A stretch of DNA of 64,000 nucleotides from Herminiimonas contaminans (GCF_015645465.1 NZ_JADOEL010000009.1:62001-126000); one strand, 5' to 3'. Shown: positions 18,693-28,061, counted from the first letter of the stretch. Made by a program: numbers and translations. Notes: generated by a model not told the origin, from the letters alone.

Positions 18693-20171
18693 ATGCCTAC
18701 CGACATTCCATATCAAGGCACTGCCTCCGGTGGCAAAGTGCATATGCGCTGGCTGCCGAACCAGGGGCAGGCGTACACAGTGCTGGGCGTGATCGTGCTG
18801 GCACTGCTGGCCGGTATCGTCGTGCCGTTTTATGCGGAAGTGATGGATTACAAGCTGGCGCGACTGGCGGCTTTGCCTGCCTTCCTGCTGTTTGGCTTCC
18901 TGCTGTTGTTTAACCGTATGGCGCTGCTGACGCTGATTATCGTGTTCCGCTCGGTCGGTGATGTGGTGCTGGAATCTACCCGCTTTTCGATAGGCGGCTA
19001 TACCACCGGCCTCGGTGGTGTCATCAATCTGTGCGTGATCCTGCTGGCCTGCATGCTGGTGATGGAGCGACCGCAGCAGCTACCGAAGAAGATGGTCTGG
19101 GCGTGGTTGCCGTTCCTGTTGGCAGCCATGTTCGGTGTTGTGATATCGCCTGAGAAAGGCGATGCGATCCGCACCTACCTGACGCTGCTTTCTTACTGCG
19201 CGATGTTTGTCAGTGCCTTTTACTTCGTGCGCTCGGCACAGGATTTCCGCTATTGCGTACGTCTGGTGTTGTGGTCGTCGGTCTTGCCTGCGCTGTATGC
19301 AGTGGTCGATGTGGCCTTGCACGGCGCCAGCGGCGGAGCGGAAGGTTTCCGCCTGCAATCGGCATTTACCCATCCGAATATCTTTGCCTTTTACCTGACG
19401 CTGGTCATCCCGCTGACCCTGTTCACACTGAAGGATAAGGCGATGCCACTGAGTGGCACCATGCGCGTGGTGGTGACGCTGTACTTCTTTTATCTGCTGG
19501 CTTTGCTGGTATTGACGCAGACACGCAGTGCCTGGATCGCCTGTCTGTTTGTATTTGTCGGCTATGCCTTGTTGTTTGAGCGGCGTTATTTGCTGTACCT
19601 GATGCTATTGCCGGTCGTGGCTTTGCTGGTACCGGAAATCCGTGATCGCTTGCTGGACCTGGGTAGCGGTACCGAAGCGGTCGGCTATGCCAAGCTGAAT
19701 TCGTTTGCCTGGCGTTTGTCGATCTGGGAGAGCGGTCTGCAATGGATGCGTCCCAGCCATTATCTGTCCGGTTATGGTGTCGAGGCTTTCCGTCATTTCT
19801 CGCAAACCTTCTTCCCGGCTGCCAACAAGATGAATTGGGGTGCGCACAATGTGTATGTGCAATGGTTCTTTGACGCCGGTGTGCTCGGTTTGTGTGCCTA
19901 CCTCTTCCTGTATGCACGCATGGTACTGGCACTGAAAGCACTGTTCCGGGTAGACCGGCTGGCATCCTTCATCACGATCGCGATTGTGATTGTGTACCTG
20001 GTGGTGTCGTCGTCGGACAATATGTTTGGTTATCTGGTCTTTAACTGGTACTTCTGGTTTGTCATCGGCGCCGGTTGTGCGCTGGCGACTATCAGCGGTG
20101 CATTGCCCACGGCTAAAACCGATGCCAAAGTTAACAGCGGTGCGGCGCAACAAACGGCAGGTGTGCGATGA
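18693..20171 (+). CDS. Wzy-type EPS polymerase / O-antigen ligase family membrane protein
   Basis: 492 residues from ATG 18693, five bases after the previous stop; the frame is open upstream to 18663 but that would overlap the neighbour. It is a polytopic membrane protein with about ten to twelve segments. The Wzy_C-type region is recognisable: LTQTRSAWIAC in the middle, followed by a large periplasmic loop with GYGVEAF and GAHNVYVQWFFDAGVLGL. These are typical of O-antigen ligase/polymerase proteins. With a Wzx flippase in block 2 and no exosortase-type EpsH in the window, it is the best candidate for the repeat-unit polymerase. Confidence 0.85.
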   Translation: MPTDIPYQGTASGGKVHMRWLPNQGQAYTVLGVIVLALLAGIVVPFYAEVMDYKLARLAALPAFLLFGFLLLFNRMALLTLIIVFRSVGDVVLESTRFSIGGYTTGLGGVINLCVILLACMLVMERPQQLPKKMVWAWLPFLLAAMFGVVISPEKGDAIRTYLTLLSYCAMFVSAFYFVRSAQDFRYCVRLVLWSSVLPALYAVVDVALHGASGGAEGFRLQSAFTHPNIFAFYLTLVIPLTLFTLKDKAMPLSGTMRVVVTLYFFYLLALLVLTQTRSAWIACLFVFVGYALLFERRYLLYLMLLPVVALLVPEIRDRLLDLGSGTEAVGYAKLNSFAWRLSIWESGLQWMRPSHYLSGYGVEAFRHFSQTFFPAANKMNWGAHNVYVQWFFDAGVLGLCAYLFLYARMVLALKALFRVDRLASFITIAIVIVYLVVSSSDNMFGYLVFNWYFWFVIGAGCALATISGALPTAKTDAKVNSGAAQQTAGVR

Positions 20172-21142
20172 GCGGCCCGCGTCTGGAAGTGCTGGATGGC
20201 TGGCGCGGCGTCAGCATCCTGTGTGTGCTGGCGGCGCACTTGCTGCCTATGGGGCCCAAGGTATTGCAGATGAATGCGATGTTTGGGCTGCTCGGCATGT
20301 CCTTGTTCTTTACCTTGTCCGGCTTCCTGATTACTTCCTTCCTGCTGAAGGACCCGCCGGTTTCTGATTTCCTGGTGCGTCGTTTCTTCCGCATCCTGCC
20401 ACTGGCGTGGTTGTACCTGGCGCTGGCATTGACGCTGGCTGGTGCATCAGCGGATACCTGGCTATCGCATTTCTTCTTTTACGCGAACTTGCCGCCGGTG
20501 CATCTGGTTACGCTGACCGAGCACATCTGGAGCTTGTGCCTGGAGATGCAGTTCTATCTGGGTATCGCTCTGCTGTTTGCCTTGTTTGGTGTGCGCAGCT
20601 TGTTGCTACTCCCTTTGTCGGCTTTGTTCTTTACCGGTTTGCGCATAACGGATGGTGTGTATGCATCCAGCATCAGCTATTACCGCATGGATGAAATCCT
20701 GGCCGGTTGTACTTTGGCCTTGCTGGTGCATCACCGTAGTGACTTGCGCGTGCTGGCATGGCTGAAAAAGATACCGCAATGGCCATTGCTGCTGTTGCTG
20801 CTGGTGTCTTGCCATGAACAGGGCGCAGCATTGAATTACCTGCGTCCTTATCTGGCGGCCTTGCTGGTAGGCAGCACCATCGTCAATCCGGCCGGCATGC
20901 TCGCCGCCATGCTGAATCGTCGCGTACTGGTGTACCTGGCGACTATCTCCTATGCGTTGTACGTGATCCATCCGCTGCTGGCGCACACCTGGCTCGGTAG
21001 TGGCGATGTGATCGTCAAATACCTGAAACGACCATTGCTCTTCGCCGTGCTGTTCGTCCTTGCGCATATTTCCACCTTCTATTTTGAACACTGGTGGATA
21101 GCGCGCGGCAAGTTGATGGCCAACAAATTGAAAACAGCTTAA
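20168..21142 (+). CDS. acyltransferase family 3 (OafA-like) membrane protein
   Basis: 324 residues with about ten membrane segments. The start LEVLDGWRGVSILCVLAAH carries the Arg-containing motif 1 of acyltransferase-3 proteins (usually LDGLRG, with Trp here), and FFTLSGFLIT and VRRFFRILPLAW are the family's next motifs. Such enzymes acetylate sugars, using a donor on the cytoplasmic side to decorate the polysaccharide in the periplasm. It overlaps the polymerase gene as ATGA, consistent with coupled translation. Acetyl is the likeliest group, but that is inference. Confidence 0.88.
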   Translation: MSGPRLEVLDGWRGVSILCVLAAHLLPMGPKVLQMNAMFGLLGMSLFFTLSGFLITSFLLKDPPVSDFLVRRFFRILPLAWLYLALALTLAGASADTWLSHFFFYANLPPVHLVTLTEHIWSLCLEMQFYLGIALLFALFGVRSLLLLPLSALFFTGLRITDGVYASSISYYRMDEILAGCTLALLVHHRSDLRVLAWLKKIPQWPLLLLLLVSCHEQGAALNYLRPYLAALLVGSTIVNPAGMLAAMLNRRVLVYLATISYALYVIHPLLAHTWLGSGDVIVKYLKRPLLFAVLFVLAHISTFYFEHWWIARGKLMANKLKTA

Positions 21143-21162
21143 ACAATATGGAGAACCCAGAT

Positions 21163-22590
21163 ATGCCTATTTCCTACCCTGATGTCGGTACCAAGAACAG
21201 CATTGCAACTGCACTGGCTTTGTGCGGCGCGCTGCTGTTGACAGGTGCGCCCATGCAAGCGGCGGCGCAGGGTGGCTGGGGCACGTATCAAAAGCCGTTT
21301 GCCGCGACTTCGCCGTGGAATAGCCGTCCGGTACAGCCGGTACTCGGTGATTTTGTAATTCCGAAATCTACGTATGCACCTGGTGTTGCCGGAGGTGAGT
21401 GGTCGACTGGCGTGTTCCTCGCGAAGGCCGGGGATCAGCCTGTCACGGTGAGCGGCTTGCCTAAGACACAGGGTTTGTGGGACCCGGATGCGTCGGCCTT
21501 CCATGACGTGACCATCCCGCGCTGGCCTGCAGATGTGGTGGCTGCCAGCGCCAGCGACGGGCATGCCGATATCGTTGATCCGGCGACCGGCATTGTCCAC
21601 TCATTCTGGCAATTGAAAAAAGTGGATGGCAAGTGGGTCGCCGCCCAGTATGCATGGACCAAACTGAATGGTCGCGGCTGGGGTGATCCGGCGCATTACT
21701 TCCAGGGGGCGCGCGCGGCCGGAGTGGCAACTGCGGGCGGCCTGATACGCAAGCATGAAGTGAAGGATGGTGATGTGATGTATCGCCATGCGCTGGCCGT
21801 GTCGCTGACTTTCGACGGACTGGCGTCGCAACCGACTTATGTATTCCCGGCGACTTCGGCAGATACCGATGCCGCCACGCGCAACACAGGAAAGATACCG
21901 GAGGGTGCATTGCTGATGCTGCCGCCTTCCTATGACACCAGCAAGATCAGCAATCCTGATTTGCGCAAAGTTGCAGAGACCTTGAAGACCTATGGCGCGT
22001 ATGTGGTCGATCGCAACTTCGGTACGCCGTTCTTTATCTATGTGGAAAACGGTGCAGGTTTCGATTTGCATAAAGGCGGCTGGGACAACAACGTGGCCAA
22101 TGATCTCGAACGCATGCGCGTGGCATTGCGTCCGGTGGTGTCAGCGCAAGGCTGGCTGGATGGAAATGGGCAGCCTGTCGTCCTGCAAAAACAAATGAAT
22201 CTCCTGTCCATGCGCGGCCCGTGGCAATTGCAATCGGGTGCCAGCCTGGGGACGTTCGATACCTGGCAACAGGCAGTGGTATTTCCTGCCAACGCACAGG
22301 CGGTGACACAAGTCAATTATTCATCGCGCGGTCTACATCCGGTGAACTGGGCATTGCCACAGGCCGGCAAGAATTATCGCGTGACCGCACATACTACCGG
22401 CGGCGGAAAATTGCGCCTGCAAGTGCGTGACCCATCCGGTACCCCGCTTCATTTCGATAGCGGCGAATTGACGAACGGCGAGGGTAAGACCTTTGCCTGG
22501 CCTGATCCACGCGCGATTGTGACTGTGTACGCGACCAGCGGTGTCGGCACTGTGTCTACGGTCAGCGGTGAGTTACTGCAACTGGATTGA
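21163..22590 (+). CDS. unrecognised secreted protein of the EPS locus
   Basis: 475 residues from ATG 21163, chosen because GGAGA at 21150-21154 lies at the right distance; ATG 21148 and an upstream frame from 21094 also exist. A signal peptide (hydrophobic IATALALCGALLLTGAPMQAAAQ) predicts export. The mature protein has no motif I can name securely. Recurrent elements are VDPATGIVHSFWQL, GLIRKHEVKDGD, YRHALAVSL, YVFPAT, PEGALLMLPPSYD and LKTYGAYVVDRN. I recall a similar pattern in uncharacterised actinobacterial secreted proteins. The last 140 residues look like a beta-sandwich (carbohydrate-binding-like). A polymer-binding or polymer-modifying role is likely from context. Confidence 0.6.
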   Translation: MPISYPDVGTKNSIATALALCGALLLTGAPMQAAAQGGWGTYQKPFAATSPWNSRPVQPVLGDFVIPKSTYAPGVAGGEWSTGVFLAKAGDQPVTVSGLPKTQGLWDPDASAFHDVTIPRWPADVVAASASDGHADIVDPATGIVHSFWQLKKVDGKWVAAQYAWTKLNGRGWGDPAHYFQGARAAGVATAGGLIRKHEVKDGDVMYRHALAVSLTFDGLASQPTYVFPATSADTDAATRNTGKIPEGALLMLPPSYDTSKISNPDLRKVAETLKTYGAYVVDRNFGTPFFIYVENGAGFDLHKGGWDNNVANDLERMRVALRPVVSAQGWLDGNGQPVVLQKQMNLLSMRGPWQLQSGASLGTFDTWQQAVVFPANAQAVTQVNYSSRGLHPVNWALPQAGKNYRVTAHTTGGGKLRLQVRDPSGTPLHFDSGELTNGEGKTFAWPDPRAIVTVYATSGVGTVSTVSGELLQLD

Positions 22591-23177
22591 TGAAGCGAAT
22601 GATGGATAGCGACTGGTCAGCAGATATGCAACGTTATGACGTGCGACGCCCCTTCCTGAAAGAGCAATCGATCTGGGCGGTGTGGACTTACCGCCTGGGG
22701 CGACGCATAGATAGCCGGGAACCGGGTCGGATGAAACGAGTGCTGACGGCTGTGTACTGGCCGTGGTTCCGGCTGGTGGAAACAGTGGTCGGCATCAGTT
22801 TGCCGAAGTCGGCAGTGATAGGTGGCGGTCTGCGCATCTGGCATTTCGGCGGCATCTTTGTGCACCCGCAAGCGCAGATAGGTCGCAACTGCACTTTGCG
22901 CCAGGGCGTGACCATAGGCAATCGTGTCGCCGATGGCGCGGTACCGGTAATAGGTGATGACGTTGAGTTTGGGGCGTATGCACAAGTGCTGGGTGCGGTG
23001 CGCATAGGTAATGGTTGCCGTATCGGTGCGCTGTCCGTGGTCTTGTGCGATGTGCCGGATGGTGCGACTGCGGTAGGTGTGCCAGCACGAATAGTCGGAC
23101 AGACGGAAGTAAATGGTTTGCAAAAAAACATACAAGAAAATGTGTCGAGGATTATGCGCTTCGGTACCGAGCGCTGA
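22590..23177 (+). CDS. serine O-acetyltransferase-like hexapeptide transferase
   Basis: 195 residues from ATG 22590, which shares bases with the previous stop (TGATG). After a helical N-terminus (about 1-70), the C-terminal half is a left-handed beta-helix of hexapeptide repeats: AVIGGGLRIWHFGGIFVHP, IGRNCTLRQGVTIGN, VIGDDVEFGAYAQVLGAVRIG. The His in LRIWHFG matches the catalytic position of CysE-type acetyltransferases. Relatives in polysaccharide loci O-acetylate sugars with acetyl-CoA in the cytoplasm. Amino-acid synthesis is unlikely here because of the EPS context. Confidence 0.82.
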   Translation: MKRMMDSDWSADMQRYDVRRPFLKEQSIWAVWTYRLGRRIDSREPGRMKRVLTAVYWPWFRLVETVVGISLPKSAVIGGGLRIWHFGGIFVHPQAQIGRNCTLRQGVTIGNRVADGAVPVIGDDVEFGAYAQVLGAVRIGNGCRIGALSVVLCDVPDGATAVGVPARIVGQTEVNGLQKNIQENVSRIMRFGTER

Positions 23178-23188
23178 AAGGATATGAA

Positions 23189-24433
23189 GTGAACGCAATA
23201 CGTGTTGCCTACCTGATTAATCAGTATCCGAAGGTGAGCCACAGCTTCATCCGGCGGGAGATACTGGCGCTGGAGCGTCAGGGCATGAATGTGCAGAGAA
23301 TAGCGATGCGCGGCTGGGATGGTGACCTGGTCGATGCGGAGGATTTCACTGAACGTGATCGTACCCGCTATGTATTGAAAAACGGTTTGTTTGGTTTGCT
23401 GCGCTCCGTGTTATCGGTTGCTACTTCGACGCCGAAGCGCCTGTTTCATGGCTTGCGCCTGGCCTGGCAGATGAGCAAACGCGCTGACCGTTCCTTGCCT
23501 TATCACCTGATCTACCTGGCTGAAGCGTGTCGGGTTGCCTTGTGGCTGAAGCGGGAGGGCGCGACGCATTTGCATGCGCACTTCGGTACCAATTCGGCCG
23601 AGGTGGCGATGCTGGCGAGCGAGTTGGCAGGCGTGCCTTACAGCCTGACCATACATGGCTCGGAAGAATTCGATAAGGCCGAGTTCATAGGCCTTGGCGA
23701 GAAGCTGCGCCGCGCTACTTTTGTCGCGGCGGTCAGCTCTTTCTGTCGCAGTCAGTTGTACCGCAGCGTCGCTTATAAGCACTGGGCCAAGATGCACATC
23801 GTGCATTGCGGCGTTGATCCTGATTTCTATCGCATCGGTGCGACGCAGGTCGCCGAGAAACCGCGCTTTGTTTGCGTCGGTCGCTTGTGCGAACAGAAGG
23901 GCCAGCAAATCCTGATCGAAGCGGCGGCACGACTGGCCGCCAAGGGCATAGATTTTGAACTGGTGCTGGCGGGTGATGGTGAGATGCGTCCCGAGGTAGA
24001 AGCGCTGATTGCCAAACATGGGCTGGCTGCGCAGGTAAGGATTACCGGCTGGATCAGCAGTGAGCAGGTCAGGCAGGAGCTGCTGGCAGCGCGGGCACTG
24101 GTGATGGCGAGTTTTGCTGAAGGCTTGCCGGTGGTGATTATGGAAGCGATGTCGGTGCAGCGTCCGGTGCTGACGACATGGATAGCCGGTATACCGGAGC
24201 TGGTGATCGAAGGTGAGAACGGCTGGCTGTATCCGCCCGGCTCGGTCGATGAGCTGGCACTGGCGATGGAGCGTTGCCTGAATACGCCGCATGATGAATT
24301 GGCGCGCATGGGCTCACGGGCGCGTACCCGCGTGCTGGCACGCCACGACATCGACCGGGAAGCGGCCAAGCTGATCGCCCTGTTTTATCAGGTGTCGCAA
24401 GGTGATCGTTGGCTGCTGGGAGGCAAGCCATGA
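23189..24433 (+). CDS. family 4 glycosyltransferase (WcaL-like)
   Basis: 414 residues from GTG 23189, with GAAAGGAT ahead; the open frame reaches back to 23015 but the upstream part is out-of-frame shadow of the acetyltransferase. It is a GT-B enzyme: N-terminal YLINQYPKVSHSFIRREI, a middle HLHAHFGTNSAEVAMLA and the C-terminal nucleotide-sugar site RPRFVCVGRLCEQKGQ-like stretch, SFAEGLPVVIMEAM with its E-x7-E motif, and VRITGWIS. The closest remembered match is WcaL/AmsK of colanic acid and amylovoran loci. It should add one sugar to the lipid-linked unit. Confidence 0.88.
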   Translation: MNAIRVAYLINQYPKVSHSFIRREILALERQGMNVQRIAMRGWDGDLVDAEDFTERDRTRYVLKNGLFGLLRSVLSVATSTPKRLFHGLRLAWQMSKRADRSLPYHLIYLAEACRVALWLKREGATHLHAHFGTNSAEVAMLASELAGVPYSLTIHGSEEFDKAEFIGLGEKLRRATFVAAVSSFCRSQLYRSVAYKHWAKMHIVHCGVDPDFYRIGATQVAEKPRFVCVGRLCEQKGQQILIEAAARLAAKGIDFELVLAGDGEMRPEVEALIAKHGLAAQVRITGWISSEQVRQELLAARALVMASFAEGLPVVIMEAMSVQRPVLTTWIAGIPELVIEGENGWLYPPGSVDELALAMERCLNTPHDELARMGSRARTRVLARHDIDREAAKLIALFYQVSQGDRWLLGGKP

Positions 24434-25617
24434 TGACCTTATTCCAGATCATTTTATCGCTGGTGGTGCTGGCCTTGCTGGTGCCGGTTGCTGTGCTCCT
24501 GCTGCAGGTACTGGCTGCGATGGGTAAAAAATCCGTGGTCGCTGCACCCGACGGTCGTCGTCCGGAAGTCGCCGTATTGGTTCCTGCACACAACGAAGCA
24601 CAGGGCATAGCTGCGACCGTGGCGGGCATACGCGCGCAATTGCGTGCAGGTGACCGCGTCCTGGTGGTCGCTGATAACTGTGACGATGACACAGCAGAGC
24701 AGGCATTGGCGGCTGGTGCGCCGGTATTGGAACGCCATGATTTGTCGGCACGCGGCAAAGGCTATGCGCTGGATGCCGGTGTGCGGCAACTGTCCTTGAG
24801 TCCGCCGGAAGTACTGATCATCATCGATGCCGATTGTCGCGTAAAAGCAGGCTCGATCACGCAGCTGGCTTGTACTGCACTGGAAACGCAAAGACCGGTG
24901 CAGGCACTGGATCTGATGCGTGCGCCACGCGGTGCCGGGCTGAAGATACGTATCGCCGAATTCGCATGGATAGTGAAGAACAAGGTGCGCGCACTGGGTT
25001 TCCATCAACTGGGTTTGCCGTGCCAGCTGATGGGTACCGGCATGGCCTTTCCGTGGCCGCTGATAGCGCAAGCGTCATTGGCGAACGGTCATCTGGCGGA
25101 AGACATGAAACTGGGCGTAGAGCTGGCGCGGGCGCAGGCAGCACCTGTGTTCTGTCCGGAAGCCTGTGTGATCAGCTACTTCCCGAGCAGCGACGAAGCC
25201 GCGCGCATGCAACGCACGCGCTGGGAGCATGGCCATATGGGCATGATCATGCACGAAGGTTTGCCTTTGCTATGGCAGGGCATACGTGAGCGCAATCGTG
25301 CGCTGTTCGCGATGGCACTGGATATGTGCGTACCGCCGCTGGCTTTGCTGACGCTGCTCTCGTGTGCAGTGTTTGGCATTACAGCTCTGAATTTCCTGAT
25401 CTTTGACTATGCTGCACCGCTGGTATTGGCTGGCGTATTGGTGGCGGCGCTGACACTGGCGATACTGCTGTCCTGGCAACGCTTTGGTCAACAGGTGTTG
25501 AGCCTGAAGGATTTGCTCTCGGCATTGGGTTATGCCTGCTGGAAGTTGCCGCTGTATATGAAGTTCTTCGTGAATCGCCAGCTTGAATGGGTAAGGGCCA
25601 GACGCGATGCAGAATAA
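24430..25617 (+). CDS. membrane family 2 glycosyltransferase
   Basis: 395 residues from ATG 24430, overlapping the previous stop as ATGA. An N-terminal membrane segment is followed by a GT-A domain with VAVLVPAHNEAQGI, IIIDADC as the metal-binding motif and, later, RWEHGHMGMI in the position of the processive Q/RxxRW motif. Two or three membrane segments close the protein (about 300-375). This layout is that of the cellulose/chitin/hyaluronan synthase-like group, but single-sugar transferases have it as well. It overlaps the following gene by 11 bp. Confidence 0.85.
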   Translation: MMTLFQIILSLVVLALLVPVAVLLLQVLAAMGKKSVVAAPDGRRPEVAVLVPAHNEAQGIAATVAGIRAQLRAGDRVLVVADNCDDDTAEQALAAGAPVLERHDLSARGKGYALDAGVRQLSLSPPEVLIIIDADCRVKAGSITQLACTALETQRPVQALDLMRAPRGAGLKIRIAEFAWIVKNKVRALGFHQLGLPCQLMGTGMAFPWPLIAQASLANGHLAEDMKLGVELARAQAAPVFCPEACVISYFPSSDEAARMQRTRWEHGHMGMIMHEGLPLLWQGIRERNRALFAMALDMCVPPLALLTLLSCAVFGITALNFLIFDYAAPLVLAGVLVAALTLAILLSWQRFGQQVLSLKDLLSALGYACWKLPLYMKFFVNRQLEWVRARRDAE

Positions 25618-26797
25618 TCAGGCATTGATGCCGGACTATAGCGGCACGCAAATATCTTCTTATCCGGTGCAAACGGATTTCCAGCGCAAGGTGGTGTGCA
25701 TACTCGGCCTGCCTTTCGATGTCATCAGCACGGAACAGGCAGTCGATCAATTATCGGATGCCGCACATCACTATCAGCGCTGCTTTCTCTCGACCCCGAA
25801 TCTCAATTTCGCCGTGGCCAGTCTCGCCGGTGGCGCATTCCGCGATTCAGTCATACGCAGCGACTTATCGGTGGCAGACGGCATGCCGCTGGTATGGATA
25901 GCAAAGCTGCTGGGCCTGCCTGTCACTGAGCGGGTTGCCGGTTCCACTTTGTTTGAGCGTCTGCGCGTACGCAAAGATGGCGCTGAAAAGTTGCGTGTGT
26001 ATTTCTTTGGCGGGCCAGATGGTGTGGCCGCTGCCGCAGCAGAGAAGCTGAACGCCAGTGCATCTGGCCTGGTGTGTACCGGTTATGAATCGCCCGGCTT
26101 TGGCAGCATAGAGCAGATGAGTACGCCCGCCATCATCAATCGCATCAATGCCAGCCAGGCTGATTTTGTGGTGGTCGCCTTAGGTGCGAAGAAAGGGCAG
26201 GCGTGGATAGAACACAATCTCGCTGCGCTGGATGCACCAGTCATCAGTCATCTGGGTGCAGTGGTGAATTTCGTTGCCGGTACTGTCGCACGTGCACCAC
26301 GCTGGGTGCAGCGCATAGGTGGTGAGTGGTTGTGGCGTATATGGGAAGAGCCCAGCCTGTGGCGCCGTTATCTGCATGATGGCTTGACCTTGATCCGTTT
26401 GATGACGCGTCATGTGTTGCCGTGTGCGGTGATGGTGCGTTTGCACAAACCTGAACTGCATGCGCTGGTAGCGGCGCGGATAGAGATGCAGCAGCACACC
26501 AGCTACATCAGTATTCACGCCAGCGGTGCATGGGATGAACGTAACCTGACTGCGATGCGCAAGATATTTGCTGAGGCAACGACGATGCCTTTTGATATCC
26601 GCATCGATTTTTCCGAGGTGACGCACATTGATAGTGCATGCATAGGCTTGCTGTTATTGCTGTATGGCCACCAAAGCAAAGTGCAGCGTGATTTCGTTTT
26701 GCGCGGAGTGCGTCCTGGTGTGTTGCGTATCTTGCGTTTGTATTGTGCTGACTATCTGGTGAGTGAACAGCAAGCCGCTTACGTCGCCGCTGCCTGA
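25607..26797 (+). CDS. WecG/TagA/CpsF glycosyltransferase fused to a STAS domain
   Basis: 396 residues. Residues about 30-265 are a WecG/TagA/CpsF (GT26) transferase: TPNLNF, SVADGMPLVW with the catalytic Asp91-region, FFGGPDGV, and RAPRWVQRIGGEWLWR. This family adds ManNAcA, ManNAc or glucose to lipid-linked glycans. Residues about 298-390 look like a STAS domain of the anti-sigma-antagonist type. FDIRIDFSEVTHIDSACIG aligns with the strand-turn before the phospho-serine of SpoIIAA, and Ser343 is at the phosphorylated position. A regulatory switch on a glycosyltransferase is inferred. It is the last gene of block 1. Confidence 0.8.
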   Translation: MQNNQALMPDYSGTQISSYPVQTDFQRKVVCILGLPFDVISTEQAVDQLSDAAHHYQRCFLSTPNLNFAVASLAGGAFRDSVIRSDLSVADGMPLVWIAKLLGLPVTERVAGSTLFERLRVRKDGAEKLRVYFFGGPDGVAAAAAEKLNASASGLVCTGYESPGFGSIEQMSTPAIINRINASQADFVVVALGAKKGQAWIEHNLAALDAPVISHLGAVVNFVAGTVARAPRWVQRIGGEWLWRIWEEPSLWRRYLHDGLTLIRLMTRHVLPCAVMVRLHKPELHALVAARIEMQQHTSYISIHASGAWDERNLTAMRKIFAEATTMPFDIRIDFSEVTHIDSACIGLLLLLYGHQSKVQRDFVLRGVRPGVLRILRLYCADYLVSEQQAAYVAAA

Positions 26798-26820
26798 AAT
26801 AATTTGCAAAAATTCGCGCT

Positions 26821-26850
26821 GTAAAAATTACGTGCATCCATGATTTTTAC
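26821..26850. promoter_or_regulatory. inverted repeat upstream of galE with shared EPS element
   Basis: GTAAAAAT (26821-26828) and ATTTTTAC (26843-26850), perfect 8-bp arms around 14 bp. The left arm continues as GTAAAAATTACG, the reverse complement of the 12-mer at 10357-10368. The 244-bp region from 26798 to 27041 is strongly AT-rich and must carry the promoter of block 2. Confidence 0.4.
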
Positions 26851-27041
26851 CGTGCATATTTTTCAAAAAATAGGCGATACATTTCTGCGAAAAAATATTT
26901 CAGTTTGATGAAGTTTCCCTCTGAAAACGCGTAAATTTTTCAACTAACTTTATTGTTAAATCTTCTATCTAAATAGTGAACTTTGCAGTGATCTGACTAT
27001 CTTTGTAAGGGTGCAAACTTGCCGCTTACTGGATAAATGAA

Positions 27042-28061
27042 ATGCAAATATTAGTAACGGGAGGAGCTGGTTATATCGGCTCACATACTTGTGTAGAACT
27101 GATCAATGCAGGATATCGGGTAGTCGTTGTCGATAATCTCTGTAATAGCAAAGTGTCGGTGCTGGATCGCGTAGCGACAATTACCGGCAGATCAGTCAGC
27201 TTCATAGAAGCAGACTTGCGTGATTACTCTGCGATGGATGAAATTTTCTCCGCGTATGAGTTTGATGCCGTCGTGCATTTCGCCGGACTGAAAGCAGTCG
27301 GTGAATCAGTGGCAGAGCCGCTGCGCTATTACGACAATAATGTGGAAGGCAGCCTGGTGCTATTTCAGGTGATGGCCAAGCATGGTGTGAAGAGCCTGGT
27401 CTTCAGTTCTTCGGCCACGGTCTATGGTGATCCGGCCACTGTGCCTATCGTCGAAGACTTTCCGTTGTCGGCAACCAATCCTTATGGTCGCAGCAAGCTG
27501 ATGATAGAAGAGATGCTGCGCGATGTAGCGACTTCTGATCCGTCATGGCGCATCGCTTTGTTGCGCTACTTCAATCCTGCCGGTGCGCATGAGAGCGGCC
27601 TGATCGGCGAAGACCCGAATGACGTGCCGAATAACTTATTTCCGTATGTGGCGCAGGTGGCTTCCGGACGTCGTGAGTTGCTCTCGGTCTATGGTTCCGA
27701 TTACCCGACCTCGGATGGCACCGGCGTGCGTGACTACATTCATGTAGTTGATCTCGCGATAGGTCATGTGAAGACGCTGGCACGATTAATGAATACCGAT
27801 GCAGGCGTGCTGGCCTACAACCTGGGTACCGGTTGCGGCAGCAGCGTGTTGCAAATGATCAGCGCATTTGAAAAAGCGAGCGGACGCAAGATTCCGTATC
27901 GCATCGTGGCGCGCCGTCCTGGCGATATCGCCGTGTGTTATGCCGATGCCTCACTCGCGCAAAGAGAGCTTGGCTGGCGTGCGATCCGCAGCATAGAGCA
28001 AATGTGCGTTGATTCCTGGCGCTGGCAAGCGATGTCGGAAGACAAGCTGGCCTATGCCTGA
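27042..28061 (+). CDS. galE: UDP-glucose 4-epimerase
   Basis: 339 residues, normal for GalE. It has the NAD-binding VTGGAGYIGSH at 5-15, VVVDNL at 28-33, the catalytic serine region SSSATVYGD near 122, and the YxxxK pair in NPYGRSKLMIE near 150. The C-terminal substrate loop with RDYIHVVDLA is also standard. It interconverts UDP-glucose and UDP-galactose, here probably to supply galactose to the polymer. It opens block 2, after an AT-rich gap that separates it from block 1. Base composition just at its 5' end is more AT-rich than the rest. Confidence 0.95.
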   Translation: MQILVTGGAGYIGSHTCVELINAGYRVVVVDNLCNSKVSVLDRVATITGRSVSFIEADLRDYSAMDEIFSAYEFDAVVHFAGLKAVGESVAEPLRYYDNNVEGSLVLFQVMAKHGVKSLVFSSSATVYGDPATVPIVEDFPLSATNPYGRSKLMIEEMLRDVATSDPSWRIALLRYFNPAGAHESGLIGEDPNDVPNNLFPYVAQVASGRRELLSVYGSDYPTSDGTGVRDYIHVVDLAIGHVKTLARLMNTDAGVLAYNLGTGCGSSVLQMISAFEKASGRKIPYRIVARRPGDIAVCYADASLAQRELGWRAIRSIEQMCVDSWRWQAMSEDKLAYA

